A stretch of DNA of 40,444 bases from JANMZR01 sp031383555 (lineage in GTDB: Bacteria > Bacteroidota > Bacteroidia > Cytophagales > Spirosomataceae): the NCBI GenBank assembly GCA_031383555.1, contig JANMZR010000252.1, positions 1-40,444 of the forward strand. Reading direction: 5' to 3'. Of this stretch, positions 1-7,312 are shown piece by piece. The position numbers were made by a program, and so were the translations under genes. Position 1 is the stretch's first letter, and each line of letters starts with the position of its first letter. Below the pieces are notes generated by a model that saw nothing but the letters and a program-made list of their open reading frames with translations, searched no databases and had not been told where the DNA came from.

Positions 1-809
1 AACAAAAAAGCAGGGCTTTCCATTCGTGTGGATTTCAGGCATTCATCAAATTTAGAATCCGTTTCTCGGTGATTATATTTTGGATAAAATCGGCTAAGTT
101 CGTGAAAAAGTGATCTGCCATCTTCTCGAAACGCTCCAGCCAAGGCAAAACCCAAATTGAGCCAGTCGTTATATTCTTCAGTGAGGTCAATTCTTTCTGC
201 AGCAATTCTTTCCACCACCAATTTGGCACGTTCCAAATCAGCCTGATTTTTAGGCTTTTCTTGTTTTATGATAACCTCTTTAACTACAAACACTTCTGAA
301 TCAGCTTTATAAACAGCCTCAATATCCCAGCTCATAAAGCAAGCTCTGCAAATATCTTTGCCGGATTTATCAGCTTCCAAGCAATATTTGCTTTTGAAAT
401 ACTCCGATAATTGGATCCAGGCATTCTTGAATTCAGAGATTTTTAAAACTATTTTCAAGCCATTTCCACTGGGGCTGGTAAAAAGCAAATGAGAAAATCT
501 ATCATTAGCCAAATCCTTTTTCACCTTTTCTAAATCAGCAATTTTATCAAAATCCAAACAAATCAATCCAGATTCTGAAACCAAACAGGCCTCTTTTCTT
601 TCAGAAAATATGCCTGAAAAGCAAACATAATCTAGTTTTGATTTGAGTTTTCGCTGGATTTCCAAATCCTTTTCAATACGAATTTTTTGAATTCGACTTT
701 TATAGACATCAGAAATTAACAATTTATAAACTGCCTCAATATTAATAGATTGAGAAGGTTTCGTTTGAGTGATGCCGCCTTTGAAAAAGGAAAATTGGAG
801 ATTTTGCAT
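1..809 (-). CDS. VirE N-terminal / PriCT-2-like primase-type protein of a mobile element (partial)
   Basis: Open from the ATG at 809 to the left window edge, so the C-terminus is missing; 269 codons are visible. The N-terminal part (about residues 55-165) carries the pattern of the BT4734/BF3469-like VirE_N domain, including GLICLDFDKI and HLLFTSPSGNGLKIV, which in that family resembles an archaeo-eukaryotic primase fold. Around residues 220-265 the pattern DWLNLGFALAG...LFHELSRFYPKYN resembles a PriCT-2 domain. In Bacteroidota such proteins are replication or helper proteins of integrated elements and prophages, often continuing into a helicase or DUF3987-type region. It starts 4 bp after the stop of the upstream helix-turn-helix gene, so the two are probably co-transcribed. 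Domain reading is by eye. The function is inferred from family context. Confidence 0.72.
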   Translation of the reverse strand, partial: MQNLQFSFFKGGITQTKPSQSINIEAVYKLLISDVYKSRIQKIRIEKDLEIQRKLKSKLDYVCFSGIFSERKEACLVSESGLICLDFDKIADLEKVKKDLANDRFSHLLFTSPSGNGLKIVLKISEFKNAWIQLSEYFKSKYCLEADKSGKDICRACFMSWDIEAVYKADSEVFVVKEVIIKQEKPKNQADLERAKLVVERIAAERIDLTEEYNDWLNLGFALAGAFREDGRSLFHELSRFYPKYNHRETDSKFDECLKSTRMESPAFL

Positions 810-813
810 AATT

Positions 814-1110
814 TTATTTGATAGAATTGTCCTCAAAATATCTCCTGATTTCCGTTGTAGGCACATAAATTTTACGGCCTTTTTCGATAGTTTTAATTAG
901 GTTTTGTTGTCTTAGCTCGTCAAACTTACTTCTATGAATTCGCAGGGCATCCATAAATTCCATGGCAGTAATGTATTCTGACATTGATGGACTTTCTGTG
1001 TTCAAATCGTTCAGTTTGTCCATAATAGCCTTCTGGTTGCTATGCATTTGCTTTACCAAATCAGCAAGCACCAAAAAGACAGACGGGAGTTCGGGAGATA
1101 ATTTTTCCAT
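814..1110 (-). CDS. Helix-turn-helix (excisionase-like) DNA-binding protein
   Basis: A 98-residue protein. The first half (about 1-40) looks like an amphipathic helix or coiled coil. The second half (about 45-95) reads as a winged helix-turn-helix of the MerR/excisionase (HTH_17) type: YITAMEFMDALRIHRSKFDELRQQNLI, then the wing GRKIYVPTTEIRRYF. In Bacteroidota, proteins of this build sit directly upstream of VirE_N/primase genes in integrated elements, as here (4-bp gap to the next gene). It could be an excisionase, a replication-initiation helper or a repressor of the element. The sequence does not decide between these. Confidence 0.72.
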   Translation of the reverse strand: MEKLSPELPSVFLVLADLVKQMHSNQKAIMDKLNDLNTESPSMSEYITAMEFMDALRIHRSKFDELRQQNLIKTIEKGRKIYVPTTEIRRYFEDNSIK

Positions 1111-1332
1111 TTCTTTTTATTCGTTTGAATTTCGGGTCAAAGGAATATGGAAAAATAATTTTTGTAAAGAGAAATTTGGTGGTTAGAGCAAAGAAATTGT
1201 TAGATTGGGCAAATTAATCCTTAGATGGAAATATAGTAGTCCTCAAAAAAAGGAATTTTAGCTTTAAAATAAATGAGTAGCCAAAAAATTCTGCTCTTCG
1301 AAAAATTGAGCGTTGGCCTAGAAAAGGCTTTT

Positions 1333-1413
1333 TTGTGCGAGCTTATTTTCGAAATTATTTCCCCTATTTCGGGGATAAAATAATTTTGAAAATAGGCTGA
1401 CTGCTTGTGCGAG
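1333..1413. repeat. Long imperfect hairpin bracketed by 9-bp direct repeats
   Basis: TTGTGCGAG occurs at 1333-1341 and again at 1405-1413. Between them, 1344-1364 and 1371-1394 form an imperfect inverted repeat of about 20 bp: the left arm ends in CCCC, the right arm begins with GGGG, the loop is TATTTC, and there is one mismatch and a 2-3-nt bulge. A diverged third copy of the flanking motif follows at about 1421-1440. No T-tract follows the stem on either strand, so it does not look like a plain terminator. Confidence 0.6.
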
Positions 1414-1505
1414 GGAAAAGAAAAAGGCCTTTTGTGAGTGGGATTTTTTGAAGGGCGGGATTTTTTGGGACGTGTGTTGAAAACTTAACTTCAAAACATT
1501 CACAC

Positions 1506-1537
1506 TTGACATTATTTGAATTATATACCTATTTTTG
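1506..1537 (+). promoter_or_regulatory. Bacteroidota-type promoter for the nuclease-like gene
   Basis: TTG at 1506-1508 (-33 element) and TATTTTTG at 1530-1537 (-7 element, TAnnTTTG) are separated by 21 bp, the usual Bacteroidota arrangement. The predicted start of transcription lies near 1544, about 30 bp before the ATG at 1576. Confidence 0.6.
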
Positions 1538-1575
1538 TGTTTAGTAGAAAAAATTGAACATTTTAAAAAATAAAT

Positions 1576-2973
1576 ATGAAAAAACATATTTCTGGAATCG
1601 CATTTGAAATACCCAATAATGAGGAAGGAGATTATATACACCTAGAAAGCAATGATTCTCTTTCTGATTTTGATATTGTCATATTTTCTCCAAATATGGA
1701 ATCGACATACTTTGAGCGTACTACTCCTTACGAAGGCAATACAACTTATAATAAAGAGTCCTCAGTTGAAATTCAAAAACAATTTAATTATTGGAAAAAA
1801 GAATTGAATAATTTCCTTTTAAGTGGTAAAACTGTTTTTTTGATTTTGGAAGAAAAATGTAATTTTTATATTTTCACTGGTACAAAATCATTTAGTGGGA
1901 CTGGTAAAAATAGGGAAACAACTAATCATGTAAAATTATGTACAAATTATGATTTTTTGCCATTTGATTTTAAGATTTCTAATGCAAAAGGTAAATTTAT
2001 TAATCCGATAAATCCTTTAATAGCAAATTTTTACAATGAATTTAAAGATTATATAAAATATGAATCCTATATTGAAGAGACTAACTCCCAAGCACTATTA
2101 GTTTCAAGAAATAATGATAAAGTAATTAGTTCATATTCTAAAATTGAAAATGGATATTTAATTTGTTTACCAAAAATAAATTTTAATATTCCGTCACTTA
2201 TTAAGGAAAACAAAAAAACTGAGGAGCAAGAATGGAATCCGAAAGCACTACAACTAGGAAGAAATTTTATTCAAAATATTCTTGAAATTGATAAAGCCTT
2301 AAGAAAGGATTCGACAAAAACACCTAGGCCTGAATGGATAAAGCAAAATTTTTTTCAATTAGAAGAATCAGAAAAAATAATAAAATTAATGGAGAGTAAT
2401 TCTAAGAAATTAAAAGAAATTGAAGAAAAAAACCGAAAATTAGAAGAATCTCTTTTAGAACAAGATAGTTTAAAAGACTTATTGTTTGAATCTGGCAAAA
2501 ATCTTGAAAATGCAGTAATTAAAGCTTTAGAAATATTAGGTTATTCAGCTGAAAATTATGATGATGGTAAATTAGAACTTGATCAAATAATCATTAGCCC
2601 TGAAAAAATAAGGTATATTGGCGAGTGCGAGGGAAAAGAAAATAAAGATATAGATATTGGAAAATTTCGTCAACTCCAAGACTCTTTAAATGAAGATTTT
2701 GAAAGAGTTGAAATAAAAGAAAAAGCTTTCGGTATTTTATTTGGCAACCCGCATCGATTGAAAGCACCTATTGAACGGGGAATTGGTTTTACAGAAAAAT
2801 GTATTCAAGGAGCTAAAAGAGAAAAAATTGGGCTTATACTAACATCTGATTTATTCAATGTATGCAAATACATTCTTGAATCAAAAAATGGAGATTTCAA
2901 AATAAAATGTAGAAATGCCATACATGAGCAACTTGGAGGCATTATCAAATTTCCTCAAATAAAAACAATTTAG
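1576..2973 (+). CDS. Uncharacterised protein with GATase-like N-terminal region and PD-(D/E)XK-like nuclease C-terminus
   Basis: A 465-residue protein not recognised as a named family. Residues 1-210 alternate strands and helices (FDIVIFSPN at 32-40, GKTVFLIL at 84-91, GYLICLPK at 193-200), which recalls class-I glutamine-amidotransferase-like sensor domains, but no catalytic triad is evident. Residues about 258-300 are charged and helical, probably coiled coil (KKLKEIEEKNRKLEESL). Residues 300-460 look like a restriction-endonuclease fold: GKNLENAVIKALEILGY with E311, then D336, then E350-C-E352-G-K354, giving the D-x(15)-E-x-K pattern of Mrr-like nucleases. It has its own promoter, is very A+T-rich and sits between a mobile-element primase gene and tRNA-Phe. 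This fits a defence-type cargo gene, which is inference. There is no signal peptide, so it is likely cytoplasmic. Confidence 0.65.
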   Translation: MKKHISGIAFEIPNNEEGDYIHLESNDSLSDFDIVIFSPNMESTYFERTTPYEGNTTYNKESSVEIQKQFNYWKKELNNFLLSGKTVFLILEEKCNFYIFTGTKSFSGTGKNRETTNHVKLCTNYDFLPFDFKISNAKGKFINPINPLIANFYNEFKDYIKYESYIEETNSQALLVSRNNDKVISSYSKIENGYLICLPKINFNIPSLIKENKKTEEQEWNPKALQLGRNFIQNILEIDKALRKDSTKTPRPEWIKQNFFQLEESEKIIKLMESNSKKLKEIEEKNRKLEESLLEQDSLKDLLFESGKNLENAVIKALEILGYSAENYDDGKLELDQIIISPEKIRYIGECEGKENKDIDIGKFRQLQDSLNEDFERVEIKEKAFGILFGNPHRLKAPIERGIGFTEKCIQGAKREKIGLILTSDLFNVCKYILESKNGDFKIKCRNAIHEQLGGIIKFPQIKTI

Positions 2974-2994
2974 TGTAAGTAATAGTGTAAGTAA
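2971..2994. repeat. 12-bp tandem duplication at the stop codon of the nuclease-like gene
   Basis: TAGTGTAAGTAA occurs twice in perfect tandem (2971-2982 and 2983-2994). The first TAG is the stop codon of the preceding gene. Recent replication slippage is the simplest explanation. Confidence 0.8.
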
Positions 2995-3000
2995 AAACAA

Positions 3001-3034
3001 AAGTCCATGATAATTCGTTGATTATCAGGGACTT
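3001..3034 (-). terminator. Hairpin terminator downstream of tRNA-Phe
   Basis: AAGTCC-A-TGATAAT pairs with ATTATCA-G-GGACTT across a 6-nt loop, giving 13 base pairs with one mismatch. On the minus strand the stem is followed by TTGTTTTT, which fits an intrinsic terminator for the tRNA. The plus-strand side lacks a clear T-tract, so termination of the nuclease-like gene here is less certain. Confidence 0.65.
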
Positions 3035-3047
3035 ATGATTTGTTCCG

Positions 3048-3120
3048 TGGTGATGGACGGAATCGAACCGCCGACACAAGGATTTTCAGTCCTTTGCTCT
3101 ACCGACTGAGCTACATCACC
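3048..3120 (-). tRNA. tRNA-Phe (GAA)
   Basis: A 73-nt cloverleaf on the minus strand. The acceptor stem GGTGATG pairs with CATCACC and the discriminator base is A. The D-loop region is TAGCTCAGTCGGTAGAGCA. The anticodon stem-loop AGGACTGAAAATCCT carries anticodon GAA. The T-arm is CGGTTCGATTCCG. No CCA is encoded. The 3' end faces the accessory DNA at 1-3047, the side on which tRNA-targeting elements integrate. Confidence 0.96.
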
Positions 3121-3173
3121 TTAACCATTTCCTTTTATATAGCTTATGCTGTATTTGGGAATGCAAAATTAGT

Positions 3174-3196
3174 AAAAAAACTTTATTTATAAAAGT
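3174..3196 (-). terminator. Weak hairpin with T-tract after tag
   Basis: On the minus strand ACTTT (3196-3192) and AAAGT (3184-3180) form a short stem followed by a run of T (3180-3174), about 35 bp after the tag stop codon. The stem is only 5 bp, so this is a weak prediction. Promoter elements for the tRNA must also lie in this interval. Confidence 0.3.
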
Positions 3197-3228
3197 AAGG
3201 GTTGGAAAAAATCGTCAAAAATAGAATT

Positions 3229-3783
3229 CTAATAACAAAAACAGTCTTTAGAATGGTCATCAACCATACCAGTAGCTTGCATATATGCTAAACAAATTGT
3301 GCTACCAATAAACTTAAAACCCCTCTTTTTCAGTGCTTTACTCATCAGGTCCGACTCAGGAATTGTGGTTGGGGCCTGTTTATAATTGTCAAAATTACTT
3401 TTTATTGTTTTATGATTCACAAAGCCCCAAATATACTTATCGAAACTTCCAAATTCTTTTTGAACCATCAGAAAGGCCTTTGCATTGGTTATTATGGATG
3501 CCATTTTTAGCCGATTTCTTATTAATTTTTCATTTTGCAATAACTCCTTTATTTTTTCATCAGAATAATTTGCACACATATTTATGTCAAAATTATCAAG
3601 TGATTTTCGATAGTCTTCTCTTTTTCTCAGCACAGTAATCCAACTTAATCCAGCCTGAAAACCCTCCAGAAGCAACATTTCAAATAATTTTTGATCGTCA
3701 TGGCAAGGCTGCCCCCATTCATTATCATGATAATCAATATAAATTTGCTCTGTATTTACCCAACCGCATCTGGTTTTACTCAT
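3229..3783 (-). CDS. tag: DNA-3-methyladenine glycosylase I
   Basis: A 184-residue protein, the usual length for Tag, which excises 3-methyladenine from alkylated DNA as the first step of base excision repair. It begins RCGWVNTEQIYIDYHDNEWG, and the zinc ligands known from E. coli Tag align: C6, H19, H177 and C181 (DHSKDC near the C-terminus). The catalytic-site acid aligns with E40 in LLLEGFQAGLSW, and W48 matches the base-stacking tryptophan. The gene starts 2 bp after the stop of the DUF4296 lipoprotein gene, so both are read from one promoter upstream of the lipoprotein. Confidence 0.96.
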   Translation of the reverse strand: MSKTRCGWVNTEQIYIDYHDNEWGQPCHDDQKLFEMLLLEGFQAGLSWITVLRKREDYRKSLDNFDINMCANYSDEKIKELLQNEKLIRNRLKMASIITNAKAFLMVQKEFGSFDKYIWGFVNHKTIKSNFDNYKQAPTTIPESDLMSKALKKRGFKFIGSTICLAYMQATGMVDDHSKDCFCY

Positions 3784-3785
3784 TG

Positions 3786-4262
3786 TTATTTTAATATTTG
3801 GTTTTTATATAAAGTTTTTATTGAGTCAAATTTTGCCGATCGGTTTTTACCCAATCTCTCTTTTTTGAAGTCCAAATTTTTATTGGTATCTAGCTTGTTA
3901 ATATTGAGCTTTGCTTCTTTTAATGAGTCAATTTTATTTTTTTCTTTAATAGATAATACCACTTCTTTATACATTTCCGTAAATTCATCAGGATTCCCCA
4001 AATAGTACTTAAAACTTTTATAATAAGCCGAGGTGTCAACTTTATGTTTTTTGAATAGCTGTGCCTCCATTTTCCTATAAATAAAACTTGTTGTATCACT
4101 ACTTTGAATACCCAAATTGTTTACAACCCCTTCAATTCTATGAATATCTGAAAGCAGATTTATCATTTTTTCTTTCGAAATCAGATTGTCCGGCTCCTTT
4201 TCAATACTTTGTTTACAACTAATAATTAACAAAGTCAATAATACTATTTTTATTTTTCCCAT
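3786..4262 (-). CDS. DUF4296 lipoprotein
   Basis: A 158-residue protein. The N-terminus MGKIKIVLLTLLIISC is a lipoprotein signal with the lipobox cysteine at residue 16. Residues about 25-115 follow the DUF4296 pattern seen across Bacteroidota (ISKEKMINLLSDIHRIEG, then YRKMEAQLFKKHKVDTSAYYKSFKYYLGNP). The C-terminal third is lysine-rich and probably helical. The family has no established function; an envelope location is inferred from the lipobox. It is the first gene of a two-gene unit with tag. Confidence 0.85.
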   Translation of the reverse strand: MGKIKIVLLTLLIISCKQSIEKEPDNLISKEKMINLLSDIHRIEGVVNNLGIQSSDTTSFIYRKMEAQLFKKHKVDTSAYYKSFKYYLGNPDEFTEMYKEVVLSIKEKNKIDSLKEAKLNINKLDTNKNLDFKKERLGKNRSAKFDSIKTLYKNQILK

Positions 4263-4293
4263 TTATACATTGCATCTTATGGTGATATACCTA

Positions 4294-4301
4294 CAAAAAT
4301 A
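4294..4301 (-). promoter_or_regulatory. Putative -7 promoter element for the DUF4296-tag operon
   Basis: TATTTTTG on the minus strand matches the Bacteroidota TAnnTTTG -7 element about 32 bp upstream of the ATG at 4262. A clear TTG -33 element at the right distance was not seen, so this is tentative. Confidence 0.4.
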
Positions 4302-4497
4302 CCTTTTTTATTTAACAGAATTATTTTTGAAAATCAATTAAAGAAATTATTCGAAAATTTAACAATTTTTATAAATATGCAACCCCCCATTTCTTCAAAT
4401 TTGGCAAATTTAAAAACAATGCTAAAATTTTATAATTTATGTTGAGTAAATTTATGTGTGAAACTTAAAAACCATTAATTTTCAGCAAATCGGTACT

Positions 4498-5367
4498 ATG
4501 AAAGATAAAATTCTTTCCAAACTCATAAAATTTGAAATTAAAATTCGCAAAGCTGTGAACGGCCACATGCATGGTAATTATAAATCAATTTTCAAGGGCT
4601 CAGGTTTGGAATTTAGCGACCTGCGTACCTATAATTTTGGGGACGATTTGAGGCTAATCGATTGGAATACATCAGCCAAAGGGCATGGTATATTTATAAA
4701 GTTGTTTAAAGAAGAAAAAGAGCAGACTGTTTTTTTTATGCTTGATGTTAGTGGCTCACAAAATGTGGGAATGGCGGGTAATTCAAAACTTGACATTGCC
4801 AAAGAAATATGTGGCACATTAGCAGTGTCGGCAATGAGAGAGGCGAGTCAAGTAGGTTTGTATTGTTTTTCTGATCAAAAAGAGTTGTTTCTAAAGCCCC
4901 AAAATAGCATGAAACATGGGTATCAGCTTATTACAAAATTGTTTGGTTTGGAACCGAATTCGAGTAAAACAAACCTGCAAAACGCAATATTTTTTTCATT
5001 AGAAATCTTGAAAAAAAAATCAGTTATTTTTCTTATTTCTGACTTTATTGATACTAATTATGAACATAATTTGAGAGCCCTAGCACGTAAACACGACCTT
5101 ATAGTTGTACATCTTTATGACTCCCGGGAAACGGCTTTACCTAGGCTTGGTATTATTCCTGTTTTTGAGTTAGAAACAAAGAGAATTGTTTGGGCTAATA
5201 CCTCTACTAGTTTATTTAGAAATCAAATAAAAAATACATTCCAATTAAATAAAGAAATTTTAGAACAAATTTGCAAAGAAAACAAAGCGAATTACATTTC
5301 CATTGAAACTAATGAGGACTTTGTATCGAAGCTTATTAAATTATTTAAAATTAGAAAAAAAGGTTGA
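4498..5367 (+). CDS. DUF58 domain protein (Bat operon)
   Basis: A 289-residue protein. The DUF58 signature GLEFSDLRTYNFGDDLRLIDW (about residues 36-56) is intact, followed by a von Willebrand A-like fold with MIDAS-type D83-V-S-G-S87. DUF58 proteins are encoded with MoxR ATPases and Bat (aerotolerance) VWA proteins, and are thought to act in envelope or metalloprotein assembly. The exact role is unsettled. Its TGA overlaps the ATG of the next gene by one base (TGATG at 5365-5369), indicating translational coupling. No moxR gene precedes it: the neighbour upstream is the divergent DUF4296 gene. Confidence 0.9.
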   Translation: MKDKILSKLIKFEIKIRKAVNGHMHGNYKSIFKGSGLEFSDLRTYNFGDDLRLIDWNTSAKGHGIFIKLFKEEKEQTVFFMLDVSGSQNVGMAGNSKLDIAKEICGTLAVSAMREASQVGLYCFSDQKELFLKPQNSMKHGYQLITKLFGLEPNSSKTNLQNAIFFSLEILKKKSVIFLISDFIDTNYEHNLRALARKHDLIVVHLYDSRETALPRLGIIPVFELETKRIVWANTSTSLFRNQIKNTFQLNKEILEQICKENKANYISIETNEDFVSKLIKLFKIRKKG

Positions 5368-6263
5368 TGTTCAAAATAGCCGTTTTACTGTTTTTTCTAG
5401 TTCTTGATTGTTTAGGTCAAGCAAAAAATAGTACAAAACCAATTGGGAAATTTTTAACAGATAGTATACAATTGGGCGAAATAGTGAATTATAGCCTTGT
5501 ATTTAAGCACAATTCGAACCAAGAAGTTTTTTTTACTGATAAAGGTTACGATTATACGCCTTTTGAACTTGCAGAAAAGATATATTTTCCAACTGCTACA
5601 AAAAACGGAGTAAGCACAGATAGTGCCGTATATCAATTAAGAACCTTCAATATTGAAAAAAATCAGAGTATTTCTATTCCTGTTTATGTTAGAAACAAAA
5701 AAGATAGCTTGCTTAATTTTCCACTTAAAGATTCAATAATTTTAATTGAAGTATTAAAAGAGAATCCGAAAAAACTTTCATTAAAGCAAAATGCTAAATT
5801 GATTCCAATGAAGGTTAAAATAAATATTATTGATGTTTTTATTAAAATTGGCCTTTTTGCAATTGTCGCCACAATATGGTGGTTGATATTTGGTAAAACT
5901 ATAAACTCTCACTTAAAAATATTTACCATTTACCGACATCATAATGAATTTAAAGCGACTTTTAAAAAACATGCCAAAACAATAAATAAGAAGAATTTAG
6001 AAATAGCACTGGCCGTTTGGAAAAATTATGTTGGGAAACTTCAGCATAAATCATATTTAACTATGACAACTCCTGAAATATTAGATACAATTCCTAATGA
6101 AAATCTTGGTGAAGCGCTAAGTGAAATTGATAAGTCTATTTATGGAAATATTGTTTCAGAAAAAATAATTTATTCGTTTGAAACCTTAATAAATTTGGCT
6201 GACCATTTTTATGAAGTGAGAAAAAAAGAATACTCCCTCTCCAAAAAATCAAAAAGGTCATAA
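5367..6263 (+). CDS. BatD-like membrane protein
   Basis: The ATG at 5367 is preferred over the TTG at 5364 because it overlaps the previous stop codon (TGATG), typical of coupled genes; this gives 298 residues. A signal peptide (MFKIAVLLFFLVLDCLGQA) is followed by an extracytoplasmic beta-rich region of about 130 residues. A single membrane segment lies near residue 160 (VFIKIGLFAIVATIWWLIFG). A cytoplasmic helical domain of about 120 residues resembles the tail of DUF4381/BatD proteins. Its position between DUF58 and BatA genes supports the assignment. Sequence similarity to classical BatD is weak by eye. Confidence 0.7.
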   Translation: MFKIAVLLFFLVLDCLGQAKNSTKPIGKFLTDSIQLGEIVNYSLVFKHNSNQEVFFTDKGYDYTPFELAEKIYFPTATKNGVSTDSAVYQLRTFNIEKNQSISIPVYVRNKKDSLLNFPLKDSIILIEVLKENPKKLSLKQNAKLIPMKVKINIIDVFIKIGLFAIVATIWWLIFGKTINSHLKIFTIYRHHNEFKATFKKHAKTINKKNLEIALAVWKNYVGKLQHKSYLTMTTPEILDTIPNENLGEALSEIDKSIYGNIVSEKIIYSFETLINLADHFYEVRKKEYSLSKKSKRS

Positions 6264-6279
6264 AAATTGACTAATAGTT

Positions 6280-7302
6280 ATGCAGAATTGGCTTTCATTT
6301 GAATGGTTTTCTATTTCCAAATTTTTAGAAATTACTTGGGGGAGGCCCTATTTTTTATATTTATTGACTGTTATTCCACTTTTGTTATTGTTGAAGTCGG
6401 TAAGTCAAACACGAAATAACCAAAGTTTACCTATTGCTACTATAAAAGGCGACTTAAAATTAGGCTGGTCTCGTTATTTAAGATTTTTACAACCGATATT
6501 TCAAAGTGTTGCATTAACACTTATGATAATTGCCTTGGCGAGGCCACAAATATCAAATAAAACTCAAAATAAGTTTTCTGAAGGTATCGATATCATTTTA
6601 GCAATTGACATCTCCGAGTCAATGTTAAACAAAGATATTGCTCCAAATAGACTCGAGGCATCAAAAAAAATAGCTAATCAATTTATTTCTAATCGATACC
6701 AGGATAGAATTGGCCTAGTAGTTTTTTCTGGGGAAGCTTACTCACTTTCACCCTTAACAACTGATTATAAAGCCTTGAGCGACTATATTTTTGAAATAAA
6801 AACACAATTAATTCCAACTGAAGGCACCGCAATTGGCTCAGCGTTAGCAGTAAGCGTAAGTAGACTAATTAAAGCAAAATCAAAGTCAAAAATAATCATT
6901 TTAATAAGCGATGGTGACAATACTGCTGGTAATTTAGACCCTTCTACTTCTGCTCAAATTGCAAAAGCGTATGGTGTGAAAATCTACTCGATTTTGGTAG
7001 GTGGTTTTGTTCAAAAAGCAGGAAAAGATACCTTAATTTCAAACTATAATATGAGTATCGACAAGCAAGTACTATCTGAAATATCTACTATTACAGAAGG
7101 GAAGTTTTTCAAAGCATCAGATTCTAAAAGTTTGAAAAAAGTATTCGATCAAATAAATCTTTTAGAAAAAGTGAAGTTTTTAGAAAATTCATCCTCTGAA
7201 TTAATTGATATTTTTTCAGTTTATTTAAGATGGGGAATTATATTTTTTCTGCTTGCTTTTACCACAAAAATCACTTTTTTGGGTAATATTTTGGAAGACT
7301 AA
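6280..7302 (+). CDS. BatA-like von Willebrand factor A domain membrane protein
   Basis: A 340-residue protein with the BatA/BatB layout: an N-terminal membrane segment (FLYLLTVIPLLLLL), the RYLRFLQP and ALARPQ motifs before the VWA domain, a VWA domain from about 104 to 290, and a C-terminal membrane segment (WGIIFFLLAFTTKI). The MIDAS motif D110-I-S-E-S114 is intact, with LSPLTTDYKAL and LISDGDNTAG supplying the other metal-site loops. It is third in the DUF58-BatD-BatA series (16-bp gap) and is followed at 10 bp by rnhB. In many Bacteroidota a BatB paralogue and a TPR protein (BatC) follow; both are absent here. Confidence 0.9.
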   Translation: MQNWLSFEWFSISKFLEITWGRPYFLYLLTVIPLLLLLKSVSQTRNNQSLPIATIKGDLKLGWSRYLRFLQPIFQSVALTLMIIALARPQISNKTQNKFSEGIDIILAIDISESMLNKDIAPNRLEASKKIANQFISNRYQDRIGLVVFSGEAYSLSPLTTDYKALSDYIFEIKTQLIPTEGTAIGSALAVSVSRLIKAKSKSKIIILISDGDNTAGNLDPSTSAQIAKAYGVKIYSILVGGFVQKAGKDTLISNYNMSIDKQVLSEISTITEGKFFKASDSKSLKKVFDQINLLEKVKFLENSSSELIDIFSVYLRWGIIFFLLAFTTKITFLGNILED

Positions 7303-7312
7303 AAAATTCAGT

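Larger units (their letters stand above)
1111..1575. other. 465-bp gene-free region between divergent accessory genes
   Basis: No convincing coding frame was found on either strand; the one longer minus-strand open frame (1318-1641) overlaps the start of the next gene and has no recognisable features. The region must hold the promoters of the divergent helix-turn-helix/primase pair and of the nuclease-like gene. It contains a long imperfect hairpin (1344-1394) bracketed by 9-bp direct repeats, and a good Bacteroidota promoter near the right end. It is a plausible regulatory or replication region of the element. Confidence 0.6.

Noticed and set aside
1318..1641. 107-codon open frame on the minus strand
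   Set aside because: It overlaps the start of the nuclease-like gene and its promoter, has no recognisable motif, and includes both arms of the hairpin. It is probably chance in A+T-rich DNA.
7253..7312. Longer N-terminus for ribonuclease HII
   Set aside because: The extra 20 codons overlap batA and lack family similarity. The ATG at 7313 is the natural start.
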